A stretch of 64,000 nucleotides of DNA from Mesorhizobium sp. B2-8-5. GTDB taxonomy: Bacteria; Pseudomonadota; Alphaproteobacteria; Rhizobiales; Rhizobiaceae. Below the pieces are notes generated by a model. The model ran no database searches and was not told where the DNA came from. It worked only from the letters and a program-made list of their open reading frames with translations. Both the position numbers and the translations under genes were made by a program. Positions 8,486 to 17,159 of the stretch are shown here, piece by piece. How positions within the stretch are numbered: position 1 is the stretch's first letter; each line of letters starts with the position of its first letter. Location: positions 2,389,501 to 2,453,500 of the forward strand of contig NZ_CP083951.1 of assembly GCF_006440675.2 (NCBI RefSeq), written 5' to 3'.

Positions 8486-9487
8486 ATGACCAGATCCATG
8501 AAAGGCCTCGTTAAGGCGCTCGCCCTGGGGTTGGCGGCGGCTTGCAGCCTTGCCGCCGTCTCGGGCGCAACCGCCGAGGAGCTGTCGCTCAAGGGCAAGC
8601 GCATTGGCGTCTCGGCCATCGGCACGGACCATTACTGGGACCTGATGGCCTTCAAAGGCATCCAGGACCGCGTCAAGGAGCTCGGCGGCGAAGTCATCGC
8701 GCTCGACGCCGGTCGCAAGGACCAGCAGCAGATCGCGCAACTGCAGACGCTGATCGCGCAGAAGCCCGACGCCATCATCGAGCAGCTCGGCAATCTCGAA
8801 GTGCTGAACCCGTGGCTGCAGAAGATCCGCGATGCCGGCATCCCGCTGTTCACGGTCGATACCGCCACCCCGCACGCCATCAACAACACGACCTCCAACA
8901 ACTACAATATCGGCGCCGAGATCGCCTTGCAGATGGTCGCCGACATGGGCGGCAAGGGTAATGTGCTGGTCTTCAACGGCTTCTACAGCGTGCCGGTCTG
9001 CAAGATCCGCTACGACCAGCTGAAATATGTGCTGACCTCGTTCCCGGATGTGAAGATCGTCGAGCCCGAGCTGCGCGACGTTATCCCCAATACGGTGCAG
9101 AGCGCCTATTCCAACGTCACCGACATGCTGACCAAGTCGCCCGAGAAGGGCTCGATCGGCGCGGTCTGGGCTTGCTGGGACGTGCCGCAGATCGGCGCCA
9201 CGCAGGCGGTCGAAGCCGCCGGCCGCAACGAAGTCAAGACCTATGGCATCGACGGCAGCCCGGAAGTCATCAAGATGGTGATGGATCCGAAGTCGTCCGC
9301 CGGCGCCGTGGCAGCGCAACAGCCCTATGAGATCGGCAAGACCTCGGTCGACAACGTCGCCAAGTACTTGGCTGGCCAGAAGGTGCCGCCCTTCACTTTC
9401 GTGCCTTCGGTGCTGATCAACAAGGAAAACGCCGCCGAAAAAGGAAAGCCGTTCCTCGACGCCGCCGAGAAGGCTGGCGTTAAATAG
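8486..9487 (+). CDS. Sugar ABC transporter periplasmic substrate-binding protein
   Basis: 333 residues. A signal peptide (MTRSMKGLVKALALGLAAAC then AATAEE-like cleavage region) is followed by a type I periplasmic-binding fold. Seen are KRIGVSAIGTDHYW, a ligand-contact-like DAGRKDQQQIAQ, KPDAIIEQLGN and GAVWACWDVPQIGA. This is the RbsB/XylF-like group. GGGAGGAA precedes the ATG at 8486. It captures the sugar or polyol in the periplasm and delivers it to the two permeases encoded downstream. A short untranslated gap with no strong terminator separates it from the ATPase gene. Confidence 0.92.
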   Translation: MTRSMKGLVKALALGLAAACSLAAVSGATAEELSLKGKRIGVSAIGTDHYWDLMAFKGIQDRVKELGGEVIALDAGRKDQQQIAQLQTLIAQKPDAIIEQLGNLEVLNPWLQKIRDAGIPLFTVDTATPHAINNTTSNNYNIGAEIALQMVADMGGKGNVLVFNGFYSVPVCKIRYDQLKYVLTSFPDVKIVEPELRDVIPNTVQSAYSNVTDMLTKSPEKGSIGAVWACWDVPQIGATQAVEAAGRNEVKTYGIDGSPEVIKMVMDPKSSAGAVAAQQPYEIGKTSVDNVAKYLAGQKVPPFTFVPSVLINKENAAEKGKPFLDAAEKAGVK

Positions 9488-9555
9488 GACGGAACGAAAC
9501 GACGGGCAGCCCAACGACTGTGGCTGCCCGTCATATCCAACCAGGATTGACGGCC

Positions 9556-11082
9556 ATGCAGACAGCAAAGCGTGACATTGCTGTATCGATGACGGGCATA
9601 TCGAAGCGGTTCGGACCGGTTCGCGCGCTGGAAAACGCCAACCTCGAGATCGCGCGCGGCTCGATCCTCGGCCTTGTCGGCCAGAACGGTGCCGGCAAGT
9701 CGACTATCATCAAGGTGCTGGCCGGCATCATCAAGCCGGACAGCGGCACCATCCTCATCAACGGCGAGACCGTCAGCACGCTGACGCCGGCTTCGGTCGA
9801 AAAGCTCGGCGTGCATTTCATCCACCAAGACAGGCTTTTGGTGCCGACCGCGACCGTCGGCGAAGCTGTCTTCCTCGGCCACGAAATCGGCCTCGGCCCG
9901 TTCGTCAGCCGCCGCGCCATGGAGCGCAGGGCCGCGGACCTGTTGAAGCGCTTCTTCGGCATGGAATTGCCAGCGGGAACTCTTGTGAAAGACCTGACGA
10001 CCGCGCAGCAGAAGGTCGTGCAGATCACCCGCGCGCTGGCTCAGAAAGCGTCGGTGCTGGTGCTCGACGAGCCGACCGCGGCATTGGTCAAACGCGAGGT
10101 CGACAGCCTGTTCGACGTGCTGCGCCGGCTGCGCGACGACGGCATCGCCGTGGTCTTCATTTCCCACTACATGCAGGAGATCGAGAAGCTCTGCGACCGC
10201 GTCACCGTGATGCGCAACGGTACCGATGTCGGCACGGTCGATCCGCGCCCGACGTCGATCGACGAGATCATCTCGATGATGATCGCCCGCGATGTCGGCG
10301 AGATGTTCCCGAAGCGCTCGGTCACTCTAGGCGCCCCGGTCCTGGAGGTTTCCTCCCTCCGCCTCGGCGGCAGCTTCGAGAATATCGGCTTCAACGTGCG
10401 CGCCGGCGAGATCGTCGGCCTCACCGGCCTGCTCGGCTCCGGCGCCAAGGAAATCGTCCAGTGTCTGTTCGGCCTCAAGACCGCCGATGGCGGCCAGGTC
10501 AAGGTCGAGGGTAGGGAGCTTGCGTTGTCGACGCCGGTCAAGGCGGTGCGCGACGGCATTGCGATGCTGCCGGAAGATCGCCGCGCGCATGGAGTGGCGC
10601 TTGGCCTGTCGGTGCGCGAGAATATTTCTTTGGCCAGCCTGCGCCGCTACTCCAGGAGCGGCATGGTCAGCCGCGGCTTGGAGAACAAGGCGGTCGACGG
10701 CCTGATCAAGGAACTGTCGATCAAGACGCCGCATCGCGACGCGCTGGTGCGCGAGCTCTCTGGCGGCAACCAGCAGAAGGTGGCTTTGGCCAAATGGCTG
10801 AGCTGCCAGTCGCGCGTCTATGTGCTGGACGAGCCGACAGTCGCCGTCGATGTCGGCGCCAAGGTCGAGATCTACAATCTGTTGAACCGATTGGCGGGAG
10901 AGGGCGCGGCGATCCTGCTTCTGTCCTCCGACCTGCTCGAACTGGTCGGCGTCTGCGACCGCGTTCTGGTCGTCTATCGCGGCAGGCTCGCCGGCAGCTT
11001 CTCCGGTCCTTCGATGAACAGCGACGCGCTGCTCGCCGCTTCGTCCGGTGCGCGCTCGATCACCGGTGGAGTGGCCGCATGA
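9556..11082 (+). CDS. Sugar ABC transporter ATP-binding protein (RbsA type, two ATPase domains)
   Basis: 508 residues with two nucleotide-binding domains. The first has Walker A GQNGAGKST and Walker B VLVLDEPTAAL, with a divergent signature (DLTTAQQ). The second has a degenerate Walker A (GLLGSGAKE), a good signature LSGGNQQKVALAKW and Walker B YVLDEPTVAVD. This asymmetry is normal for carbohydrate uptake CUT2 ATPases. The start at 9556 is chosen over an upstream ATG at 9520. Its stop overlaps the first permease start (ATGA), indicating coupled translation of the import complex. Confidence 0.93.
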   Translation: MQTAKRDIAVSMTGISKRFGPVRALENANLEIARGSILGLVGQNGAGKSTIIKVLAGIIKPDSGTILINGETVSTLTPASVEKLGVHFIHQDRLLVPTATVGEAVFLGHEIGLGPFVSRRAMERRAADLLKRFFGMELPAGTLVKDLTTAQQKVVQITRALAQKASVLVLDEPTAALVKREVDSLFDVLRRLRDDGIAVVFISHYMQEIEKLCDRVTVMRNGTDVGTVDPRPTSIDEIISMMIARDVGEMFPKRSVTLGAPVLEVSSLRLGGSFENIGFNVRAGEIVGLTGLLGSGAKEIVQCLFGLKTADGGQVKVEGRELALSTPVKAVRDGIAMLPEDRRAHGVALGLSVRENISLASLRRYSRSGMVSRGLENKAVDGLIKELSIKTPHRDALVRELSGGNQQKVALAKWLSCQSRVYVLDEPTVAVDVGAKVEIYNLLNRLAGEGAAILLLSSDLLELVGVCDRVLVVYRGRLAGSFSGPSMNSDALLAASSGARSITGGVAA

Positions 11083-12110
11083 GCGCGACTGTTCTCCACA
11101 CCGAAGTCGGCGCGTCCGATGAAAAGCAAGCCGCCGTCAAAAGCGCGGGCCGGCGCTTCGGCGCGCTGGTCGTGCGGCTTGGCGCGATCGCCGCCTTCGC
11201 CGCGATCATGGCCTATTTCGTCATCTTCGCGCCGGGCTTCACCTCGACCTTCAACCTGATCAATGTCGTCGAGCAGTCGGCGATCCTAGGCGTGCTCGCC
11301 TATGGCATGACGGCCGTCATCATCGGCGGCGGGTCCGATGTCACCGAAGGCGGCATCGACCTGTCGATCGCCGCCAATATGGGGCTCTGCGCCGCCGTCT
11401 ACGCGACACTTTTGTCGATGGGCTATGGCGACTTCCTTTCGGTGCTCGCGGCCATCGCCGTCGGCATGGCGGTCGGCGCGTTGAACGCCCTTGCCGTGGT
11501 CGGCCTCGGCATCCTTCCCCTGCTTGCGACGCTTGCCGTGCTCAATGTCGCGGCCGGCATGGAACTCACGCTCACCCAGAACACGGTCGTCGGCGCATCC
11601 TCGCCGCTGCTCGGCGTGCTGGTTTCGGGAAGCTTCCTCGGCATCTCGGCGCTTGCCTGGGCGCTGATCGTCTTCTCCGCTATCATGATCGCAGTCGTCC
11701 ACGGCACGGCATTCGGGCTCAGGCTCTACGCTGTCGGCGGTCATCCCGAGGCAGCGCGGGCGGCCGGTATCGGCGTCCCGTTCTACGTCTCCTTCACGTA
11801 CATCCTCAGCGGCTTCTGTGCTGCTGTAGCGAGCATCCTCACCGTCTCTCGCCTGTCGGCCAGCACACCCGGTTCCGGCGAGCTGCTCCTGTCAGTGCTG
11901 GCGGCGGCATTGCTCGGCACGGTCTTTTCCCGCCGCTTCGTGCCGACCATGGGCGGCACGCTGCTCAGCGTGCTATTCATCGGCCTTCTGGCCAACGGCT
12001 TCCAACTGCTCAACGTCTCCAGCTATTGGGTCAACGGGGTGCAGGGCGCGCTGATCCTGCTGGTGGTGGCGATCACATCCTTTGCCCGCGGTTCGGAGGG
12101 TTCGCGATGA
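11079..12110 (+). CDS. Sugar ABC transporter permease (RbsC type), first subunit
   Basis: 343 residues, mostly hydrophobic, with about 8-10 membrane segments. It carries the CUT2 hallmark GGGSDVTEGGIDLSIAANMGL (about residues 83-103) and a coupling-helix region HPEAARAAGIGVPFY. The start at 11079 overlaps the ATPase stop. Two different permease genes follow each other here, so the channel is probably a heterodimer, as in some CUT2 systems. Confidence 0.92.
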   Translation: MSATVLHTEVGASDEKQAAVKSAGRRFGALVVRLGAIAAFAAIMAYFVIFAPGFTSTFNLINVVEQSAILGVLAYGMTAVIIGGGSDVTEGGIDLSIAANMGLCAAVYATLLSMGYGDFLSVLAAIAVGMAVGALNALAVVGLGILPLLATLAVLNVAAGMELTLTQNTVVGASSPLLGVLVSGSFLGISALAWALIVFSAIMIAVVHGTAFGLRLYAVGGHPEAARAAGIGVPFYVSFTYILSGFCAAVASILTVSRLSASTPGSGELLLSVLAAALLGTVFSRRFVPTMGGTLLSVLFIGLLANGFQLLNVSSYWVNGVQGALILLVVAITSFARGSEGSR

Positions 12111-13093
12111 GTGTCTCGGCCAACGAGAACGCAGCCAAGGCGAGCCTGCGCGGCTTCCTCGCCAAATACAGCGTGCTCATTGCCTTCGCGGCCATCGTCA
12201 TCTTCTTTTCGGTGGCGAGCCCGACCTTCCTGACGCCGGCCAATCTCTTCAACGTGCTGGTCAACAACGTCGTCATGCTGGCGATCGTGGCGCTGGGGCT
12301 GACCATCGTCATCTCGTCGGGCGGCATCGACCTTTCGGTCGGCGTGTCCGTCGACATGGCAAGCATGATCTTCGTCATGCTGCTGGCCGCCGGCTACAGC
12401 GGCGCGGTCGGCGTCGCGGGCGGGCTCGGCGCCGCGCTGATCGTCGGCCTGCTGAATGCGATCCTCATCACCAGGCTCAACATCAGCCCCTTCCTGGCGA
12501 CGCTCGGCGTGCTCTTCATCGGGCAGAGCACGCAGCAGCTCGCCACCAGCGGTGGCCAGCCGATCTATCTAACAAGCGGCTATGCAGCAGACCAATTCAA
12601 CGCCATTGCCCGCACCGCTATGTTCGGAATACCGACGCCGGTCATCGTGCTGATCGTCCTGGCGGTCGCGGTCCATCTCCTGCTGCATCGCGCGGTCTTC
12701 GGCCGCTATGTCCAGGCCATGGGCGCCCAGCCCGGCGTCGCCTGGTATTCCGGCATCCGCGTGCCGCGCGAATTGTCGATGGTGCATGTGCTGTGCGCGC
12801 TGCTTGCCGGCATCACAGGTATATTGTTGTCCGCGACGGTGAAGTCCTACGTGCCGCTGTCGGGCAACGCTTTCCTGCTCGACGCGATTGGCGCCACCTT
12901 CATCGGCACGACGCTCAGCCGCGAGCGCAAGCCCTCGGTGATCGGCACGCTGCTCGGCGTGCTGCTGCTCGCCATCGTCAAGAACGGGCTGCTGCTCGTC
13001 GGCTGGAATTTCTACTGGCAGCAGGTCGGCATCGGCGTGCTCGTCTTCCTGGTGCTGGCCGCAAGCTTCGGCCTGCGCCGCGCCGCCCATTGA
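12107..13093 (+). CDS. Sugar ABC transporter permease (RbsC type), second subunit
   Basis: 328 residues and homologous to the preceding permease. The matching hallmark is ISSGGIDLSVGVSVDMASM (about residues 65-83), with RVPRELSMVHVLCAL as the likely ATPase contact. The start at 12107 overlaps the previous stop (ATGA). The protein is all-helical, with about 8-10 hydrophobic stretches, and completes the importer. Confidence 0.92.
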   Translation: MSVSANENAAKASLRGFLAKYSVLIAFAAIVIFFSVASPTFLTPANLFNVLVNNVVMLAIVALGLTIVISSGGIDLSVGVSVDMASMIFVMLLAAGYSGAVGVAGGLGAALIVGLLNAILITRLNISPFLATLGVLFIGQSTQQLATSGGQPIYLTSGYAADQFNAIARTAMFGIPTPVIVLIVLAVAVHLLLHRAVFGRYVQAMGAQPGVAWYSGIRVPRELSMVHVLCALLAGITGILLSATVKSYVPLSGNAFLLDAIGATFIGTTLSRERKPSVIGTLLGVLLLAIVKNGLLLVGWNFYWQQVGIGVLVFLVLAASFGLRRAAH

Positions 13094-13114
13094 GTTCGAA
13101 AGGTCCAGTCAGCC

Positions 13115-14080
13115 ATGCCACAATTCGACGTCAGCTCGATCGGCTTCTACGTCCTCGACATCCTGGGACGGCCGGTCTCGCGCATCCCCGAAGGCGGCCG
13201 CGCCGACTATATTGAGGAAATCCGCATGACTGTCGCCGGCACGGCCGGCGCGACCGGGATGGACTGCGCCATCCTCGGCCTGAAGACCCGGGCGGTCACC
13301 ACGCTCGGCACCGACGACATGGGCGACTGGTTCCTGGCCAAACTTCAGAAATATGGGCTGGAGACGAGCCTTGTGCGCCGTGACGGCAGCGTCCAGACGT
13401 CATCCACCATCCTGCCGGTGCGGCCGAACGGCGAGCGGCCAGCCTTGCATGTTCCCGGCACCGCCACCCTGTTCGAGGTCGCCGATGCCGATCTCGACGC
13501 GGCGCTCGACGCCACCGTCGTCCATGTCGGCGGCACCGGCCTGCTGAAGCGCTTTGATGGCGAGCCGACCGTCAGGCTCTTGAAGCGCGCCAAGGAGCTT
13601 GGCCGCGTCACCACTTTCGATCTCATCCAGGCGACGCCGGAGACCTGGAAGCTGGTCGAGCCGTGCCTGCCCTACATCGACTATTTCGTGCCCAGCATCG
13701 ACGAGGCCGGTGAGATGGCGCATGACCGCGATCCGGCCCGCGTCGCTGCCTTCTTCAAGGCGAGGGGCGTGAAGAACTGCATCCTCACGCTCGGTGCCGG
13801 CGGCGTCTATGTCTCGCCCGAGCATCGCGACGATTTCCATCTGCCGGCCTTCGAGGTCGAGCTGTTCGACACCACGGGCTGCGGCGACTCCTTCACCGCC
13901 GGCATCATCGTCGGCATCGTCAAGGGCTGGGACCTGAGGCAGTCCGCACGCTTTGCCAGCGCCGTCGCCGCCAAGGTGGCGATGGGGCTCGGCTCCGACG
14001 GCAAACTCGTTTCGTTCGACGACACGATCGCGGCGATGAACTCGCTTCCGGTCAAGACATCAAAGGTGGAAGCAGCATGA
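13115..14080 (+). CDS. PfkB-family carbohydrate kinase
   Basis: 321 residues of the ribokinase/PfkB family. The C-terminal signature DTTGCGDSFTAGIIVGIV (about residues 251-268) holds the anion hole and the catalytic Asp. ILTLGAGGVYVS precedes it. The N-terminal region has the glycine-rich sugar-binding turn (GGRADYIEEIR). It would phosphorylate the imported sugar or its oxidised product with ATP. It lies 21 bases after the permease gene, with a weak AAGGT ribosome site, and its stop overlaps the next SDR start. Confidence 0.9.
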   Translation: MPQFDVSSIGFYVLDILGRPVSRIPEGGRADYIEEIRMTVAGTAGATGMDCAILGLKTRAVTTLGTDDMGDWFLAKLQKYGLETSLVRRDGSVQTSSTILPVRPNGERPALHVPGTATLFEVADADLDAALDATVVHVGGTGLLKRFDGEPTVRLLKRAKELGRVTTFDLIQATPETWKLVEPCLPYIDYFVPSIDEAGEMAHDRDPARVAAFFKARGVKNCILTLGAGGVYVSPEHRDDFHLPAFEVELFDTTGCGDSFTAGIIVGIVKGWDLRQSARFASAVAAKVAMGLGSDGKLVSFDDTIAAMNSLPVKTSKVEAA

Positions 14081-14844
14081 CCATTCTTCCTGAGGCCAAG
14101 GGCAAGACGGCTCTCGTCACCGGCGCCAGCCGTGGCATCGGCAGGGCGCTCGCAAAGGGGCTCGCCGAAGCGGGCTTCGACGTTGCCATCACCGATCTGC
14201 AATCGCAGGCGGCCGAGCTCGACGTGACCAAAGGCGAGATCGAGGCGGCCGGCCGCAAGGCCTATGTCTACACGATGGACGTCAGCAAGAAGAAGGACAT
14301 CGAAGCCACCGCGCAGGCGCTGCTCAAGGCTGCCGGAAGCATCGACGTGCTGGTCAACAATGCCGGTATCCTCAAGCCCAGCCTGCTGCAGGATCTCGAC
14401 GAGGCCAATTGGGACGCGCATTTCGACGTCAACGCCAAGGGCGTGCTGATGATGTGCCAGGCGGTGCTGCCGCATATGCGCGCCAGGAAGTCGGGCAGGG
14501 TGATCAACATCGCGTCGATCGCCGGCCGGCAGGGCGTGCCGACGCAGGGCCACTACGCCGCGACCAAGGCGGTGGTGATAACGCTCACCCGCGTGCTGGC
14601 GCAGGAGGTCGGCATGGACGGGGTCACCGTCAACGCGATCTGCCCCGGCATCATCCTGACCGAAATGGGCAAGAACAATCTGGGCAGCGAAGCCGCCATC
14701 CGCCACTGGGAGGACGTCGCCGCGCTGAAGCGCCTCGGCGCGCCGGAGGATATCATAGGCCCGGCGCTGTTCTTCGCCTCCGATCTCTCGGCCTTTGTCA
14801 CTGGCCAGGCGCTCAACGTCGACGGCGGCATTTACTATCACTGA
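14077..14844 (+). CDS. SDR-family oxidoreductase, second copy in operon
   Basis: 255 residues. Seen are TGASRGIG, NNAGIL, and the catalytic Ser plus YAATK in IASIAGRQGVPTQGHYAATK. It is clearly divergent from the SDR at the operon head, so the two probably act on different hydroxyls or in successive steps. ATGA overlap with the kinase stop makes it the last coupled gene. After the stop, GACCGC and GCGGTC can pair (14843-14873) but no T-run follows, so a terminator is uncertain. Confidence 0.9.
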   Translation: MTILPEAKGKTALVTGASRGIGRALAKGLAEAGFDVAITDLQSQAAELDVTKGEIEAAGRKAYVYTMDVSKKKDIEATAQALLKAAGSIDVLVNNAGILKPSLLQDLDEANWDAHFDVNAKGVLMMCQAVLPHMRARKSGRVINIASIAGRQGVPTQGHYAATKAVVITLTRVLAQEVGMDGVTVNAICPGIILTEMGKNNLGSEAAIRHWEDVAALKRLGAPEDIIGPALFFASDLSAFVTGQALNVDGGIYYH

Positions 14845-15661
14845 CCGCTCGCTGAGTTGGCCCGCGCGGTCGCCATATCCGCTTCGCTCCGAAGCCGTCG
14901 AGACTATGCGGGCTGGAACGTCGGCTTCGTAGTTTACCTCAACCATCCCCTAACCGGACCTTCCGCTTCCGTGAAGAGTTTCGGGCGCCGGCAAGCGTAC
15001 GAAAGTCCCCGAGGAAGGAACCCGTGGGCCACAGGTGATGGCTATGGGGATTTCGGATTTTGGCAGATGTCGGCAATGGCGCGACCGGGGAACTCTGGGG
15101 TGAATACGGACAGACCGCTTCGTTGCGCCTCCGCGCGGTGTTGTCGGGACGGTGGGCGGCCGGGCGCGGCTCTGTCGGAGTCGATCATCACCATAGATGT
15201 GTGTCGATCCGCTGCCGGAGGCTGAGTGCCCGCAGCTGAAGGCTGAACCATTCCATGCCGGGACATGGCGTGCTGCTCCCGGTCGACCGGGAACCGTGTG
15301 GCGGTTCGCGCGGCTGCCTCCATCGTTCGAACACCTCGATCACGATCATGCGGCCGTCACAGCATGGGCATGGCGGGCGGAAGTTGTCCGGTTCGTCCGT
15401 GGTGTCATCGTCGGACGGTACGGCTACGTTGAGGAGTTCACGAGCAAGCGCGAGGCTGGCCTTGCGAGCGGAACCGGCAAGCGATTCGGGAATACCTACA
15501 CCCTATCCGATTACATCAAACGCCTGACTGAGCGGATTGACCAGTTGGAACAGCGTCAACTGAAGCAAGCAGTGCCTTAACATTTGTGAAAGCGCTCGCC
15601 GCCCGCTGCGCGTATTGTGTTGGTTCGTCCCTTTGGTGGGTCGAGACCATAGCCAACCTTT
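14845..15661. other. Intergenic stretch with one doubtful ORF (15197-15580)
   Basis: No recognisable gene. The only sizeable frame is a 127-codon ORF on the plus strand ending at 15580. Its last part (YTLSDYIKRLTERIDQLEQR) could be a short coiled coil, but the first half is low-complexity Arg/Ala/Pro as in frame shadows. It lacks a clear ribosome site. This marks the transition from the conserved catabolic operon to the accessory region. Confidence 0.35.
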
Positions 15662-15690
15662 GCCCGCTGGCCCTGGCCGGCGGGCTTTTT
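15662..15690 (+). terminator. GC hairpin with T-run, repeat family copy 1
   Basis: GCCCGCTGGCC pairs with GGCCGGCGGGC across a very short loop and is followed by TTTTT, the structure of an intrinsic terminator. The same GGCCGGCGGG arm recurs at 15817, 16388, 16914, 17141 and 17811. Confidence 0.6.
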
Positions 15691-15804
15691 CATTTGATAT
15701 TTGAGCGCACCGCTTGGCTCGGCGCCGCGTCCCTTGACGGAACCTTTGACACCTGCCACTTGAGAATTGCCAGGATGGCTCCTGGTCATTTCAAACCTAC
15801 CTCC

Positions 15805-15832
15805 AACCCCGGCTCCGGCCGGCGGGTTTTTT
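15805..15832 (+). terminator. GC hairpin with T-run, repeat family copy 2
   Basis: AACCCCGGC pairs imperfectly with GCCGGCGGGTT, and TTTTTT follows. It lies at the 3' end of the first DUF6894 gene, which is on the other strand. The corresponding position beside the second DUF6894 gene carries copy 6, so hairpin and gene were duplicated together. Confidence 0.55.
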
Positions 15833-15850
15833 GTCGGGCGGTGGCCTAGT

Positions 15851-16126
15851 CTAGGCGTGGTCAGCCTCCGTTTGCGGGATGTAGAGCGCGTTTCCTGAAG
15901 GCACTTTCGCCGCGAACTGAAGCGTAAACAGGAGATGATTTTCATCGTCCGTCATATTCATGATCCAAGGCGTCATACCCTCCCAGAACGAGCGCTTGCT
16001 CTCGTTTATCATCTCGCCCGCAGCACGCACGGCTTCTTGCCGCGCCGCGTCCAGATCCGGGAGATCGACACCATCTCCGTCGGGGATGAATTCGCCGTTG
16101 TCGACGTGGAAATAATAGGTTGTCAT
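15851..16126 (-). CDS. DUF6894-family small protein, copy 1
   Basis: 91 residues starting MTTYYFHVDNGEFIPDGDG, then VDLPDLDAARQEAVRAAGEM. Proteins beginning with a YYFH strand followed by D-x-x-G and a short helix are typical of DUF6894 in Rhizobiales; no function is known. It is about 80% identical by eye to the gene at 17841-18116. The downstream hairpin and the upstream GCAACTTTGTTTCTCCC are shared with that copy. It is divergent from the tiny peptide gene at 16258. Confidence 0.8.
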   Translation of the reverse strand: MTTYYFHVDNGEFIPDGDGVDLPDLDAARQEAVRAAGEMINESKRSFWEGMTPWIMNMTDDENHLLFTLQFAAKVPSGNALYIPQTEADHA

Positions 16127-16257
16127 GATGCTTTGCCCTTGTTGGACAGGCCCAAACTGTTGCGGGGCAACTTTGTTTCTCCCAGCTTGGCAACCAAAGA
16201 AGGCCAGGGGACAGTGTCATGGTGTTTGAGGGATCAACCGAAACCGGGGGAATTCCC

Positions 16258-16356
16258 ATGAAGAAGGCCTGCGAGAAGCCCATGCTGGTGCGCCAGGGCA
16301 AGCTTTCCGCAGTCGTTGCAACGGCGTCTGTTGTAGTCGTCCTGCCGCCAGGCTGA
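16258..16356 (+). CDS. Lasso-leader-like small peptide (putative RiPP precursor), copy 1
   Basis: A 32-residue ORF, MKKACEKPMLVRQGKLSAVV and then a hydrophobic tail ending LPPG. GGGGGAA lies 5-6 bases before the ATG. The block EKPxLVRxGKLSxV is shared with the frame at 16989-17099 and fits the lasso-peptide leader pattern Y-x2-P-x-L-x3-G, except that Tyr is Cys here. A hairpin terminator follows the stop by about 17 bases. No cyclase, RRE or leader peptidase gene is nearby, so maturation would need enzymes encoded elsewhere, or this is a relic. Confidence 0.5.
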   Translation: MKKACEKPMLVRQGKLSAVVATASVVVVLPPG

Positions 16357-16368
16357 CGACACCGCATT

Positions 16369-16707
16369 TTAGCGCCCGTCGGCTCCGGCCGGCGAGGCTT
16401 TTACATCATCGGTTTGTCGGGTCGCTATCAGATGCCTGTGCTTCTCGAAGAGGTGTAGCTTCTCGGCGTATCCAAGCCTCACCGCCGCCTTGCAGGACAG
16501 GCATTTGAATGAGGAAATGGTCTTGAACCATATGCCTTTTCGAACGATCGCGCGTTCGCATCGTGGGCATTCAAAGGTGAGATATTCGTCTTCAAGTTCT
16601 TGAGGAAGCGGCAATCCGGCACCTTTTGAATGATGGATGCCCACCATCATCGCAGGTAGTGGCGGGCATCCATGACCTGGCGACGAAGGGACTATGCTCG
16701 CCAGCAC
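16369..16707 (-). CDS. Small zinc-ribbon protein, function unknown
   Basis: Up to 112 residues. The central part, FECPRCERAIVRKG then FKCLSCKAAVRLG, has two CxxC knuckles about 20 residues apart, typical of a zinc ribbon. The real start may be one of the two Met codons near 16650 rather than the first ATG, since the first 19 residues look unstructured. The 3' end overlaps the hairpin that ends the opposite-strand peptide gene. I do not recognise the family. Confidence 0.55.
   Translation of the reverse strand: MLASIVPSSPGHGCPPLPAMMVGIHHSKGAGLPLPQELEDEYLTFECPRCERAIVRKGIWFKTISSFKCLSCKAAVRLGYAEKLHLFEKHRHLIATRQTDDVKASPAGADGR
16374..16402 (+). terminator. GC hairpin, repeat family copy 3
   Basis: GCC-CGTCGGC pairs with GCCGGCG-A-GGC and a T-rich tail follows. 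It sits 18 bases after the stop of the peptide gene at 16258 and would end its transcript. Confidence 0.55.
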
Positions 16708-16900
16708 CTCCTAATGAAGATCTGCGGAAGATGTTTCGCCTTCGGGACTTATGAGTTGGCGGATAAGACGTTCGTCCGACGGATATTACGACTGACGGAG
16801 CAAGACACAGGTGTCGAGGGAACTACTCGGGTTTTGCGCTGTTGCTGAGTAGCGTGCCGCGCACGTTGCCAGTTTGCGCGCCCAGGCTACTCCAGTAACT

Positions 16901-16931
16901 GCCCGCTGGCTTTGGCCGGCGGGCTTTCTTG
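16901..16931 (+). terminator. GC hairpin with T-run, repeat family copy 4
   Basis: GCCCGCTGGC and GCCGGCGGGC form a 10-bp stem (one G-T pair) around TTTG, then TTTCTTG. The preceding CTACTCCAGTAACT also precedes copy 6. It lies about 60 bases upstream of the second peptide frame. Confidence 0.6.
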
Positions 16932-16988
16932 TCTTGACAACCAGCGGTGGCGCCGGTCATTTTCACCGCGTTTGAGGGATCTTCAACC

Positions 16989-17099
16989 TTGGGGGAGTTT
17001 TCAGCGAAGAAGACCTACGAGAAGCCCGTCCTCGTTCGCAAGGGCAAACTTTCCGTTATCGTTGCCGGACCGTCTGTGCCTCCGCCTGAGCCGGCTTGA
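16989..17099 (+). CDS. Lasso-leader-like small peptide (putative RiPP precursor), copy 2
   Basis: A 36-codon frame from TTG at 16989. Its centre reads KKTYEKPVLVRKGKLSVIVA. The lasso-leader pattern Y-x2-P-x-L-x3-G is intact (Tyr10, Pro13, Leu15, Gly19). The following GPSVPPPEPA has Gly first and Glu eighth, the spacing of a lasso ring, but the tail is only two residues and the usual Thr at leader position -2 is Val. Where copy 1 has ATGAAGAAG this has GCGAAGAAG, so only a TTG start remains and the gene may be dead. Confidence 0.4.
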   Translation: MGEFSAKKTYEKPVLVRKGKLSVIVAGPSVPPPEPA

Positions 17100-17128
17100 T
17101 CTATCACCGATCAGCCGAACTGCATAAT

Positions 17129-17159
17129 CCCCCAGGTTCCGGCCGGCGGGTTTTCTTTT
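17129..17159 (+). terminator. GC hairpin, repeat family copy 5 (degenerate)
   Basis: CCCCCAGGTTCCGGCCGGCG and then GGTTTTCTTTT: the right arm and T-run match the other copies but the left arm pairs poorly. It follows the second peptide frame by 30 bases, the same arrangement as copy 3 after the first peptide. Confidence 0.45.
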
